A stretch of 8,486 bases of DNA from NCBI GenBank assembly GCA_019057355.1, contig DXJM01000116.1, forward strand, positions 1 through 8,486, in the 5' to 3' direction. The notes under the pieces are model-generated. The model was not told the DNA's origin and did no database searches. It was given only the letters and a program-made list of their open reading frames with translations. The position numbers were made by a program, and so were the translations under genes. The DNA is from Promethearchaeota archaeon. GTDB lineage: Archaea > Asgardarchaeota > Lokiarchaeia > Sigyniarchaeales > SOKP01. Every line of letters starts with the position of its first letter. The first letter of the stretch is position 1. Positions 1-6,267 of this stretch are shown one piece after another.

Positions 1-16
1 AAATAAATAATTCTAA

Positions 17-30
17 ATTCAAATATAATC
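17..30 (+). promoter_or_regulatory. Putative archaeal TATA box of the methyltransferase gene
   Basis: An AAATATAAT stretch at 21-29 is centred about 46 bases before the ATG at 71. With the usual archaeal spacing of roughly 25 bases from TATA to transcription start, it predicts a leader of about 20 bases that would include the GGTGA ribosome-binding site at 63-67. The surrounding DNA is very AT-rich, so the call rests on position more than on sequence. Confidence 0.4.
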
Positions 31-70
31 CTAAAAGATAACTAATAAAATAAGATTTTATCGGTGAAAA

Positions 71-877
71 ATGTTATCTAAAAAGAATCAAACAGTGTTT
101 TATGAAACAAGAGAAATAAGCTCTCGAAATGGAAATAAAAAGGAAAATATTATATCTTCGATTAAACTTTTACATGATAATATTCAAATTGGATTTAAAA
201 GCGTGGTCTATCGGAATGGACTTATTTATAATTTTGTAAATCAGAGAGCTTATGATTTTAAAAAAAAATTTAAAACAATCGGAACAATAGCATGTTCAAA
301 AAAAAATAATACCATATTAGATCTTCCTTGTGGAACGGGATATCTCACGAGATATTTAAGTAGCAATAGTACTTATATCGGATGGGACTTAAATGGAACC
401 TTCTTGGAAAAAATTAAGAAGGATTGGACAAAGGGCAGAATAACGATAAATAAAATTATTCTCGAGCAAAAGAATATTTTTGATTTCAACAACTACCCTA
501 AAAATATAGATGCTATTGTTTTTTGCGATATTTTGCACCACGTATACCCTCATCATCTTAAATTAGTAGAAAATGCTAAAAAATATACTAAAAAAATAAT
601 AATTTGTGAACCCGTTGCGGTAAGGCCAGAACAAATGAATGTTAAGGATTGGATTGCTAAAGTAGTGATTAAAATTGTAAAACATTTGCCTGAAAAGGCG
701 ATAAAATTTTTAGATTATATTTTGGCTGATAATGATGGTATCAATGATTATATCGATCGATCAAATTGGCCTTATAATAGAGATTCTCTTCGAGAGTTTT
801 ACATAAGTTTAGGGATAAAAGAAAAGAGAATATATGATATTGGTGATGAATCTTTAGGTGTTTGGGAGGAAGGATGA
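71..877 (+). CDS. Class I SAM-dependent methyltransferase, substrate unknown
   Basis: The protein of 268 residues has a Rossmann-type methyltransferase core. The glycine-rich SAM-binding motif I is DLPCGTGYL at about residues 84-92. The acidic residue ending strand beta-2 is Asp106 (GWDLN). A motif IV-like strand, DAIVFCDILHHV, lies at about 147-158, with the DxLHH pattern common in small-molecule and lipid methyltransferases. No membrane segment or signal peptide is apparent. The first 75 residues are basic and polar and could be a substrate-recognition extension. The ATG is supported by GGTGA at 63-67, three bases upstream. The gene stands alone on its strand and converges on the next gene. 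The fold assignment is firm. The acceptor (lipid, quinone, small molecule or protein) cannot be read from the sequence or from these neighbours. Confidence 0.85.
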   Translation: MLSKKNQTVFYETREISSRNGNKKENIISSIKLLHDNIQIGFKSVVYRNGLIYNFVNQRAYDFKKKFKTIGTIACSKKNNTILDLPCGTGYLTRYLSSNSTYIGWDLNGTFLEKIKKDWTKGRITINKIILEQKNIFDFNNYPKNIDAIVFCDILHHVYPHHLKLVENAKKYTKKIIICEPVAVRPEQMNVKDWIAKVVIKIVKHLPEKAIKFLDYILADNDGINDYIDRSNWPYNRDSLREFYISLGIKEKRIYDIGDESLGVWEEG

Positions 878-940
878 TTTATCAATGATAATAGAAATTA
901 ATTTTAGCCTATTAGGAGCCTATTTTATTGAGTATTGATA

Positions 941-950
941 CATTTTTTTC
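941..950 (+). terminator. T-run terminator of the methyltransferase gene
   Basis: Seven consecutive T residues (943-949) lie 65 bases after the stop codon. Archaeal RNA polymerase terminates on T-runs without needing a hairpin. A 7-base inverted repeat (TATCAAT at 880-886, ATTGATA at 934-940) lies just before it but has a very long loop and may be chance. No comparable A-run, which would be a T-run on the other strand, is seen for the convergent gene. Confidence 0.4.
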
Positions 951-954
951 AAAC

Positions 955-1404
955 TCAGGTATCTTCCTCAAATAAATTAATTCTTAGATCGTATTGCTTG
1001 GGGCTGTATTTACAATTTAACTCGCAACAAGTGGGCAAGTAAGAATATACTTCAAATTGTCCCATAGGTACTAAAAGATACATTAGCGAATGAATTAATT
1101 GGCAAGAACTATTAATTTCATCAAGCGGACCATCGCATAATAAATTTTTATGTTTATCTTTGTCTACGAAGAGACATATCCCATCTTTGGGTTTAAATCC
1201 AAATAAATATTGAAATTGAGGGATCACGGGATAATTTTCTGTTTCCACCTTTCTTTCATATTCAATCTGGATTTTATTAAAAGATAACGTAAATTTTAAA
1301 GCTTTATAAGAATCATTCTTTTTATCTTGTTCATTAATATCATGAACTTTAAAATCACGAGAAACGGCTTTATCGATTAAATCTACTAAATCTTTATTCA
1401 ACAT
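955..1404 (-). CDS. Unrecognised 149-residue protein with a CCxxxC cluster
   Basis: I do not recognise this family. The protein is soluble-looking, with a lysine- and aspartate-rich first third, a region of beta-like alternation (about 37-82, including LFGFKPKDGICLFVDKD), a short hydrophobic helix at about 103-113, and a cysteine cluster TCCELNC at 125-131. Further cysteines lie at 77, 90 and 101. The cluster could bind metal or form disulfides, but it is not a standard zinc-ribbon pair. The ATG at 1404 is the first start in the frame and no clear ribosome-binding site precedes it. The gene lies 31 bases after the stop of the upstream zinc-ribbon gene on the same strand, so the two are probably co-transcribed. 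A real gene is likely from its length and orderly spacing. Confidence 0.65.
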   Translation of the reverse strand: MLNKDLVDLIDKAVSRDFKVHDINEQDKKNDSYKALKFTLSFNKIQIEYERKVETENYPVIPQFQYLFGFKPKDGICLFVDKDKHKNLLCDGPLDEINSSCQLIHSLMYLLVPMGQFEVYSYLPTCCELNCKYSPKQYDLRINLFEEDT

Positions 1405-1435
1405 TCTACAAGTTATTAGATCAATTTATAGATAT

Positions 1436-1711
1436 TTATGTCTTTGGACTAATTATTTTCCCTTTTTTTTGATCCATCCATTCAGAGAATATTTCTTCAA
1501 TTACCAATAATCCCTTTTGGTTACAATTGCTACATTCTTCTTCCATTAGTGTTTTAAAAGTAAAGTCTCCTGGTTTAAAAGGTCGATCATATTTTGTTAA
1601 ACACTCTCTACATTTTATTACGGAAGTTATTTTTTGAACGACTCCTTCTTTCAGCTTTAGAATATCTCCTATATCGGGTATTGGAGGGAATTGAGGTTCT
1701 TCGGACATCAT
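1436..1711 (-). CDS. Small zinc-ribbon protein
   Basis: The protein has 91 residues and two CxxC knuckles, CREC at 34-37 and CSNC at 60-63, separated by 22 residues. This is the layout of a single zinc ribbon. Between them lies RPFKPGDFTFK, a basic segment followed by a short beta strand. The N-terminus is proline-rich (PQFPPIPDIGD) and the C-terminus is charged. Two ATG codons stand in tandem (1711 and 1708); I list the first, and the difference is one residue. A TATA-like box about 50 bases upstream suggests its own promoter, 125 bases after grpE. Small zinc ribbons like this are frequent in archaea and often bind nucleic acid or partner proteins, but no specific role can be assigned. Co-transcription with the next gene (31-base gap) is likely. 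Confidence 0.75.
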   Translation of the reverse strand: MMSEEPQFPPIPDIGDILKLKEGVVQKITSVIKCRECLTKYDRPFKPGDFTFKTLMEEECSNCNQKGLLVIEEIFSEWMDQKKGKIISPKT

Positions 1712-1754
1712 TAAATGGTAAAGAGTTCAGAAATAAAAAGTTTACTCCCAAGTC

Positions 1755-1768
1755 TAAATATTATAACA
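1755..1768 (-). promoter_or_regulatory. Putative TATA box for the small zinc-ribbon gene
   Basis: On the minus strand this reads GTTATAATATTTAG, centred about 50 bases before the ATG at 1711. It lies in the 125-base gap after grpE, suggesting that the two downstream genes can be transcribed independently of dnaK and grpE. The spacing matches the TATA-like boxes proposed for dnaK, the coiled-coil zinc-ribbon gene and the hydrolase. Confidence 0.4.
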
Positions 1769-1836
1769 TTAGAGAATTCAATAAAGAATGATGGAAATAT
1801 TCGACTTCTCCCATCATTATTTTAAGAAATTTAGGA

Positions 1837-2595
1837 TTAATTTTTCGAGGTATTTTCACTTTCTTTTTCTTTTTCCTTTTCAGAGCTTTCTATATCATTG
1901 ATTTTTATAGATACTTCATTTACATCAATGCTTACTTTTTGTTCTGGAGGTTTTGGTTTCCGGGAAGTAATAACTTTCGCATATCTCAAGATGCTCTCTC
2001 CAATCATCCACCCGTCTTGAATGATATCAATTATCGAGTTATTTGGTAAGCCCTCTCTTTCTACGGAACTTAAGGCTTCATGATAATGATAATCAAATGG
2101 ATCATTAACTTTCACGTTCATTACTTTCGCCCCGTCATGAGCCTGAAATATGTTCATAAATTGATTAAAAAACTGAGTGATACTTGCATTATTGGGATCT
2201 TGCATGAGAGCTTTCTTATATGAATCATAAAGGGGGAGAAATTTTTTTAAAACTGAAGCAATATATTCAAGGCGCAAGTTATTTTTCTCTTTATTCCATC
2301 TTTTTTGAGAATTTTCGAATTCTGCTTGAAGATGGATGAATTTTTCTTTCCAATCCTTTGAACTTTCAAGATCATTTTTTTTTAATTTTAATTCTTCTTC
2401 TAAATTCTTTACTTTACCAATTAATTCTTCTTTAGTAAGGTTTTCTAGAAAATTAGCTTGTTTTTTATTCATTACTTTATTTTCTTCAATTTCTGTTTTT
2501 TTATCACTTGAAGATTCATTTGATTCAATATCTTGATTTTTACATGAAGAATTTTCCGTTATCTTTTCCTCTTTTATTTCTTTTTTCCCAGTCAT
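1837..2595 (-). CDS. grpE: GrpE, nucleotide exchange factor of DnaK
   Basis: GrpE releases ADP from DnaK and so resets the chaperone cycle in the cytoplasm. The 252-residue protein has a Ser/Glu/Lys-rich disordered start (1-45), a long coiled coil (about 50-105, including LQAEFENSQKRW, a GrpE hallmark), a helical bundle segment (about 106-150), and the C-terminal beta domain. That domain is marked by NDPFDYHYHEALSS at 164-177 and DGWMIGESILRYAKVITSRKP at 194-214. Bacterial relatives are usually near 190-200 residues; the extra length is the charged N-terminus and a Lys/Glu-rich tail after residue 215. The gene follows dnaK by 75 bases on the same strand. That gap contains a T6 run on the minus strand and AT-rich TATA-like sequence, so read-through from dnaK and a separate promoter are both possible. 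No good ribosome-binding site precedes the ATG. Confidence 0.95.
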   Translation of the reverse strand: MTGKKEIKEEKITENSSCKNQDIESNESSSDKKTEIEENKVMNKKQANFLENLTKEELIGKVKNLEEELKLKKNDLESSKDWKEKFIHLQAEFENSQKRWNKEKNNLRLEYIASVLKKFLPLYDSYKKALMQDPNNASITQFFNQFMNIFQAHDGAKVMNVKVNDPFDYHYHEALSSVEREGLPNNSIIDIIQDGWMIGESILRYAKVITSRKPKPPEQKVSIDVNEVSIKINDIESSEKEKEKESENTSKN

Positions 2596-2670
2596 ATCAG
2601 GTGATTCTTGAACTTTTTTTTTAAAATTAATTAAAAAATATTAGAATTTAATGGAGAGAAAATTATTTTT

Positions 2671-4680
2671 CTAGTCCTCATCCCAATCAACATCAACGAC
2701 TTTCTTTTTATCTTCCTTATCGTCCTTTTTATAACCTGCTCCTCCGGCACCTTTTCCACCCATATCACCCATTCCTTCTGAAGGAATTCCCCCCATCCCT
2801 CCAGGAGGCATTCCTCCCATTCCGCTTGCGGCTCTTTGAGCTTGTTCAGCGGCTTGCTGGTAGGCTGCTTGTTGCGATTGGTCTCCATAAATTCTTTGAG
2901 AAAATCCATGCATTGATTTTTGAAGGTTTTCCATCCCTAGTTTGATCCGTTCTAGATCATCGGTTTTTACATCCTCTTCTAATGATTTTATAGCAGCTTC
3001 AATCTCATTCTTTTCTTTATCTTGTATCTTGTCCTTGTTATCTTCCATTAATTTTCGAGTTTGATATATAATTGATTCAGCCATATTTTTTGTTTCAATT
3101 CTTTCACGAAGTTTCTTGTCCTCTTCTTCATATTTTTCTGCATCTCGTACTTTCTGGGAAATTTCTTCTTCACTTAATCCTTGAGCACCAGTAACGGTTA
3201 TTCCCGTTTCTTTACCCGTACCTAAATCCTTAGCCTTCACATGGACGATACCATCCGCATCAATAGAAAATCTTACTTCTATTTGTGGTATTCCCCGAGG
3301 TGCAGGTGGTATTCCGGTTAAGTGAAATGTTCCTAAAGAAATATTATCCTTTGCCATTGTTCTTTCACCTTGAAGGACATTAATGGTTACGGCTGGTTGG
3401 TTATCTGCAGCTGTACTAAAGATTTGAGACTTTTCCGTTGGGATTGTTGCATTTCGTTCGATTAGTTTTGTAAAAACACCTCCAAGTGTTTCTACTCCAA
3501 GGGATAAGGGAGTCACGTCCAATAACAATAAATCTTCTACTTCACCCGCAATAACGCCACCTTGGATGGCAGCACCCATTGCAACACATTCCATAGGGTC
3601 AACGCTATGTTCAGGATCTTTACCAAAATACTTCTTGAATCTTTCTTGGACTGAAGGCATTCTTGTAGGACCCCCTACTAAAATTATTTTATCAACTTCT
3701 TTTACCGATAACTTGGCATCAGATACTGCCCTCTGCATGATTGGATCCAACCTTTTTAAAGTTGGTTCAATCAATGATTCCAATTTTGCCCTTGTGAGAT
3801 CAATTTCTAAGTGAAGGGGATTACCATCTTTTTGCGTAATATAGGGTAAATTAATATTTGAGGATAAAATCGTTGAAAGTTCAATTTTTGCTTTTTCCGC
3901 AGCATCTTTAATCCTAATCATTGCTTTTTGATCCGATCTCAAATCAATACCTTCTTTTTTCTGAAATTCTCCTGCAAGCCACTCTATAATGGCGTTATCC
4001 ATATCAGTTCCTCCTAAATGAGTGTCACCTGCAGTAGACATAACTTCCACCACACCTTCTCCATATTCCATTAGTGTTATATCAAACGTGCCTCCTCCAA
4101 GATCAAGCACGCAAATTTTCAATAACTTGTCCTTTGTATCTTTATCTAGACCATAAGCCAAACAAGCTGCTGTTGGCTCATTAATCATTCGTACTACTTC
4201 AAGACCAGCTATTTCACCAGCATTTTTTGTTGCAGTTCTTTGAGCATCATTGAAATATGCTGGAACAGTAATAACAGCCTTTTTTACTTCTTCCCCTAAA
4301 TAAGCAGAAGCATCATTTTTAATCTTTTTAAGAATCATTGCTGAGATTTCTTCAGGACTAAATTCCTTTGTCTCATTTCCAACCTTCACCCTGGTTTTGT
4401 ATGATGTCCCCATTTTTCTCTTGATGGCATAAACCGTTCCTTCAGGATTTGAAACTGCTTGACGCCGGGCGGGTTCCCCTACGATTTTTTGGCCTTCTTC
4501 ATTAAATGCCACATAAGAGGGGAATGCTTTTCCTCCAAGAGTTCTTCCTTCTGCAGCAGGAATGATTTCAGGTTGTCTTGTAATTGGATTTAATATTGCA
4601 CAGGCACTATTAGATGTTCCTAAATCAATGCCTACAATTTTTTCTTTTTTAGTTTTTTTCTTTTCTCCATCTTTGGACAT
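2671..4680 (-). CDS. dnaK: DnaK, Hsp70 molecular chaperone
   Basis: DnaK is an ATP-driven chaperone that binds exposed hydrophobic segments of client proteins. Visible in 669-residue numbering are phosphate 1, GIDLGTSNS (17-25); the VITVPAYFNDAQR signature (137-149); INEPTAA (166-172); phosphate 2, VLDLGGGTFD (191-200); the adenosine motif ILVGGPTR (333-340); and the interdomain linker DLLLLDVTPLSLG (383-395). These are followed by the beta-sandwich substrate domain, the helical lid (about 503-600), and a Gly/Met/Pro-rich tail ending WDED rather than EEVD. It lacks the Gram-negative insert after KRKMGTSYKTR and carries DPMECVAMGAAIQ, typical of archaeal and Gram-positive DnaK. I prefer the ATG at 4680 to the in-frame GTG at 4689, because GTGA at 4686-4689 then serves as the ribosome-binding site. 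Confidence 0.97.
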   Translation of the reverse strand: MSKDGEKKKTKKEKIVGIDLGTSNSACAILNPITRQPEIIPAAEGRTLGGKAFPSYVAFNEEGQKIVGEPARRQAVSNPEGTVYAIKRKMGTSYKTRVKVGNETKEFSPEEISAMILKKIKNDASAYLGEEVKKAVITVPAYFNDAQRTATKNAGEIAGLEVVRMINEPTAACLAYGLDKDTKDKLLKICVLDLGGGTFDITLMEYGEGVVEVMSTAGDTHLGGTDMDNAIIEWLAGEFQKKEGIDLRSDQKAMIRIKDAAEKAKIELSTILSSNINLPYITQKDGNPLHLEIDLTRAKLESLIEPTLKRLDPIMQRAVSDAKLSVKEVDKIILVGGPTRMPSVQERFKKYFGKDPEHSVDPMECVAMGAAIQGGVIAGEVEDLLLLDVTPLSLGVETLGGVFTKLIERNATIPTEKSQIFSTAADNQPAVTINVLQGERTMAKDNISLGTFHLTGIPPAPRGIPQIEVRFSIDADGIVHVKAKDLGTGKETGITVTGAQGLSEEEISQKVRDAEKYEEEDKKLRERIETKNMAESIIYQTRKLMEDNKDKIQDKEKNEIEAAIKSLEEDVKTDDLERIKLGMENLQKSMHGFSQRIYGDQSQQAAYQQAAEQAQRAASGMGGMPPGGMGGIPSEGMGDMGGKGAGGAGYKKDDKEDKKKVVDVDWDED

Positions 4681-4685
4681 GAAAT

Positions 4686-4689
4686 TCAC
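4686..4689 (-). promoter_or_regulatory. Ribosome-binding site that decides the dnaK start
   Basis: GTGA on the minus strand lies five bases before the ATG at 4680. Its GTG is also a possible in-frame start adding three residues. The coiled-coil zinc-ribbon gene has the same AGTGAA sequence four to five bases before its ATG, where it is out of frame. This supports reading it here as a Shine-Dalgarno element rather than as a codon. Confidence 0.6.
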
Positions 4690-4725
4690 TTTTTTTCTTT
4701 TATGAGTATTTTTTTTATATTCACT

Positions 4726-4745
4726 AGTATTTAATATTCATTAAA
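4726..4745 (-). promoter_or_regulatory. Putative dnaK promoter with shared upstream element
   Basis: On the minus strand TTTAATGAATATT (4745 to 4733) runs into TTAAATAC, giving a purine-containing BRE-like stretch followed by an AT-rich TATA-like box centred about 50 bases before the dnaK ATG. This predicts a leader of about 25 bases carrying the GTGA site. The identical 13 bases occur upstream of the coiled-coil zinc-ribbon gene at the same distance. Confidence 0.5.
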
Positions 4746-4919
4746 CACGGTCTTATCTTATCTAAAATTATGAAATAACAATTAAAAATTTTTTTATTTA
4801 AAGATCTCTATATCAGTAAGAGTTTTATGACATAATTATTTAATAACAATTATAAAAACAACGATTATAATACGGTTAAAATACATCTTAGATACCTAAA
4901 AAGATATATTTTATCAATC

Positions 4920-4935
4920 ATTTGTAATTACAAAT
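4920..4935. repeat. 16-base perfect palindrome upstream of dnaJ
   Basis: ATTTGTAATTACAAAT is perfectly self-complementary and ends 57 bases before the proposed dnaJ start. One TATA candidate (AAGATATATTTTATC, about 4901-4915) lies upstream of it, and a second (TTTAATGCTTTAAG, 4936-4949) begins directly after it. It is therefore either between a TATA box and its transcription start, as a repressor site would be, or just upstream of the promoter, as an activator site would be. A dimeric regulator is plausible but none is identified. Confidence 0.4.
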
Positions 4936-4978
4936 TTTAATGCTTTAAGAATTTTCATCTATATCCTAAGAAAAGCAC

Positions 4979-4983
4979 GAGGT
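4979..4983 (+). promoter_or_regulatory. Ribosome-binding site supporting an ATT start for dnaJ
   Basis: GAGGT lies nine bases before the ATT at 4993, a good Shine-Dalgarno spacing. It is the only strong candidate near the beginning of the J domain. It would sit 123 bases from the first in-frame ATG, too far to serve that codon. Confidence 0.6.
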
Positions 4984-4992
4984 TGAAGAAGG

Positions 4993-6141
4993 ATTAGTAA
5001 CAAAAACAAGAGAGACTATTATGAGGTATTAGGGATTTCAAAAGATGCTACTGAAAAAGATATAAAACTTGCTTATCGTCGATTAGCCAGACAATTCCAC
5101 CCAGATATGAATAAAACAGACCCGAAAGCAAAAGAGAAATTTATAGAAGTTCAAGAAGCATATGAAGTATTGATCGATCCACAAAAACGCCAAAATTATG
5201 ACCAATATGGCTTTAGCGGTGTAGACATAGACATGAGCAGCTTTTATAGTGGAGGAATTCCCGGAATTGATGAATTATTTCGTTCAATATTTGGTGGTGG
5301 TGGTTTTGGAGGAATTGGAGACATTTTTGGGAGTGGATTTGGAGGATTTGGTTCTCGCTCGAGGAGATCCGAACCTAGAAGAGAAGTGGGACAAGATATT
5401 GAACATCGAATCAAATTATCTTTTGAAGAAGCAATGTTTGGGCTAAAACGTGATCTAACTATCCAGAGATTTGTTCCTTGTGATGATTGTGAGGGAACTG
5501 GGGCTTTAAATGGAGATAAATCTAATGTATCGACTTGCCCAGAATGCAATGGCACGGGAAGGGAAAGGAAAATGACTCGCTCAGGATTTGGAACAATTAT
5601 ACGCGAAACAGAATGCAACAATTGTAAGGGATCGGGAGAAATCTTGGTAAATAAATGTAAAACCTGTAAAGGGAGAAAAGTCACTGAGGAAACGAAAACA
5701 ATTAAAGGAATTAACATCCCTGCTGGCGTGGAAGATGGCGTCCATTTAAAAATGCAGGGTGCAGGGCATATACCTTCTTCTAATGCAATTCCTGGGGACC
5801 TATATATTAGAATTGATGTCGAAGAAATTAAGGATTTTTTTCGAAGAGGTAACGATCTTTATACCAAGGCAGATATTGATATCGTGACTGCAATAATAGG
5901 AGGAAAAATAGAAGTTCCTACCTTGGATTATAAAAATAATAAGATTTCTATAAAAGAATTAGACATCCCCGCAGGAACTCAATTTGGAACCGAATTTAGA
6001 ATTAAAAACCATGGCGTATCTTATCTGAGAGGAAAAGGAAAGGGGGATCAATATGTCATTGCCAATATAATAATGCCAGTTAAAATATCTGATAAACAGG
6101 TAGAATTACTAAAAGAATTCAAAAAATTAGGAGAAAAATAA
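4993..6141 (+). CDS. dnaJ: DnaJ (type I Hsp40) with apparent ATT start
   Basis: DnaJ delivers unfolded clients to DnaK and stimulates its ATPase. From ATT the protein has 382 residues: J domain at about 7-73 beginning RDYYEVLGIS, with HPD at 36-38; a Gly/Phe-rich linker (about 87-120); four zinc-binding repeats, CDDCEGTG (163), CPECNGTG (182), CNNCKGSG (208) and CKTCKGRK (222); then two client-binding beta domains with GNDLYTKADIDIVTAIIGG and the closing GKGKGDQYV. The fourth repeat lacks its final glycine but keeps both cysteines. In frame, TGA at 4984-4986 closes the upstream side, and no ATG, GTG or TTG occurs before ATG 5107 (residue 39), which would lose HPD. ATT with GAGGT nine bases upstream restores MSNKNKRDYYEVLG, a normal DnaJ start. 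A sequencing error changing ATG to ATT is the main alternative. Confidence 0.93.
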   Translation: MSNKNKRDYYEVLGISKDATEKDIKLAYRRLARQFHPDMNKTDPKAKEKFIEVQEAYEVLIDPQKRQNYDQYGFSGVDIDMSSFYSGGIPGIDELFRSIFGGGGFGGIGDIFGSGFGGFGSRSRRSEPRREVGQDIEHRIKLSFEEAMFGLKRDLTIQRFVPCDDCEGTGALNGDKSNVSTCPECNGTGRERKMTRSGFGTIIRETECNNCKGSGEILVNKCKTCKGRKVTEETKTIKGINIPAGVEDGVHLKMQGAGHIPSSNAIPGDLYIRIDVEEIKDFFRRGNDLYTKADIDIVTAIIGGKIEVPTLDYKNNKISIKELDIPAGTQFGTEFRIKNHGVSYLRGKGKGDQYVIANIIMPVKISDKQVELLKEFKKLGEK

Positions 6142-6175
6142 TTTTTTTTTAGAAACAAATTTTTTCTCCTTTTTT
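6121..6175. terminator. Possible bidirectional stem-loop and T-run terminator
   Basis: A perfect 10-base inverted repeat pairs AGGAGAAAAA (6129-6138) with TTTTTCTCCT (6161-6170). On the plus strand T9 (6142-6150) fills part of the loop and a T6 run (6170-6175) follows the stem. On the minus strand the stem is followed, two bases on, by T6 (complement of 6121-6126). The left arm overlaps the last codons of dnaJ. Placed between convergent genes, it could end dnaJ transcripts and catch those of the coiled-coil zinc-ribbon gene. Confidence 0.6.
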
Positions 6176-6267
6176 CATTAAACTATAAATTTGAATCAGT
6201 CCATGAGTCAATCCACTAAACCTGTTTTTACGATGATTTTCTATGGATAGTATTTAATGAAAGGTAA

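Larger units (their letters stand above)
4681..4992. promoter_or_regulatory. Divergent dnaK-dnaJ control region
   Basis: These 312 bases separate the two divergent start codons and contain no convincing gene. They hold the dnaK promoter on the left, the dnaJ promoter with a 16-base palindrome on the right, and in the middle two near-identical 19-base direct repeats (4766-4784 and 4834-4852, 17 of 19 bases alike, core AATAACAATTA). The shared position makes joint heat-shock-type control of both transcription units plausible, but no binding site of a known archaeal heat-shock regulator is recognised here. Confidence 0.6.

Noticed and set aside
910..926. AGCCTATT repeated twice in tandem between the first two genes
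   Set aside because: It is an eight-base repeat only, with no further copies or flanking signs of an attachment site or mobile element.
1594..1791. 65-residue plus-strand frame near the small zinc-ribbon gene
   Set aside because: It overlaps the zinc-ribbon gene antisense and runs into intergenic DNA, with no ribosome-binding site or domain.
2631..2909. 92-residue minus-strand frame over the end of dnaK
   Set aside because: It is an out-of-frame reading of the Gly/Met-rich dnaK tail, and the Trp/Glu-rich product reflects that repeat composition.
4687..4689. GTG as the dnaK start
   Set aside because: It is possible, but it coincides with a GTGA ribosome-binding site correctly spaced for the ATG at 4680, and it adds only three non-conserved residues.
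5244..5717. 157-residue minus-strand open frame opposite dnaJ
   Set aside because: It is a proline/serine-rich mirror of the Gly/Phe and zinc-binding regions of dnaJ, with no domain of its own and no start signals.
5107..6141. ATG at 5107 as the dnaJ start
   Set aside because: It would delete J-domain helices I and II and the HPD motif, although the in-frame sequence upstream encodes them perfectly.
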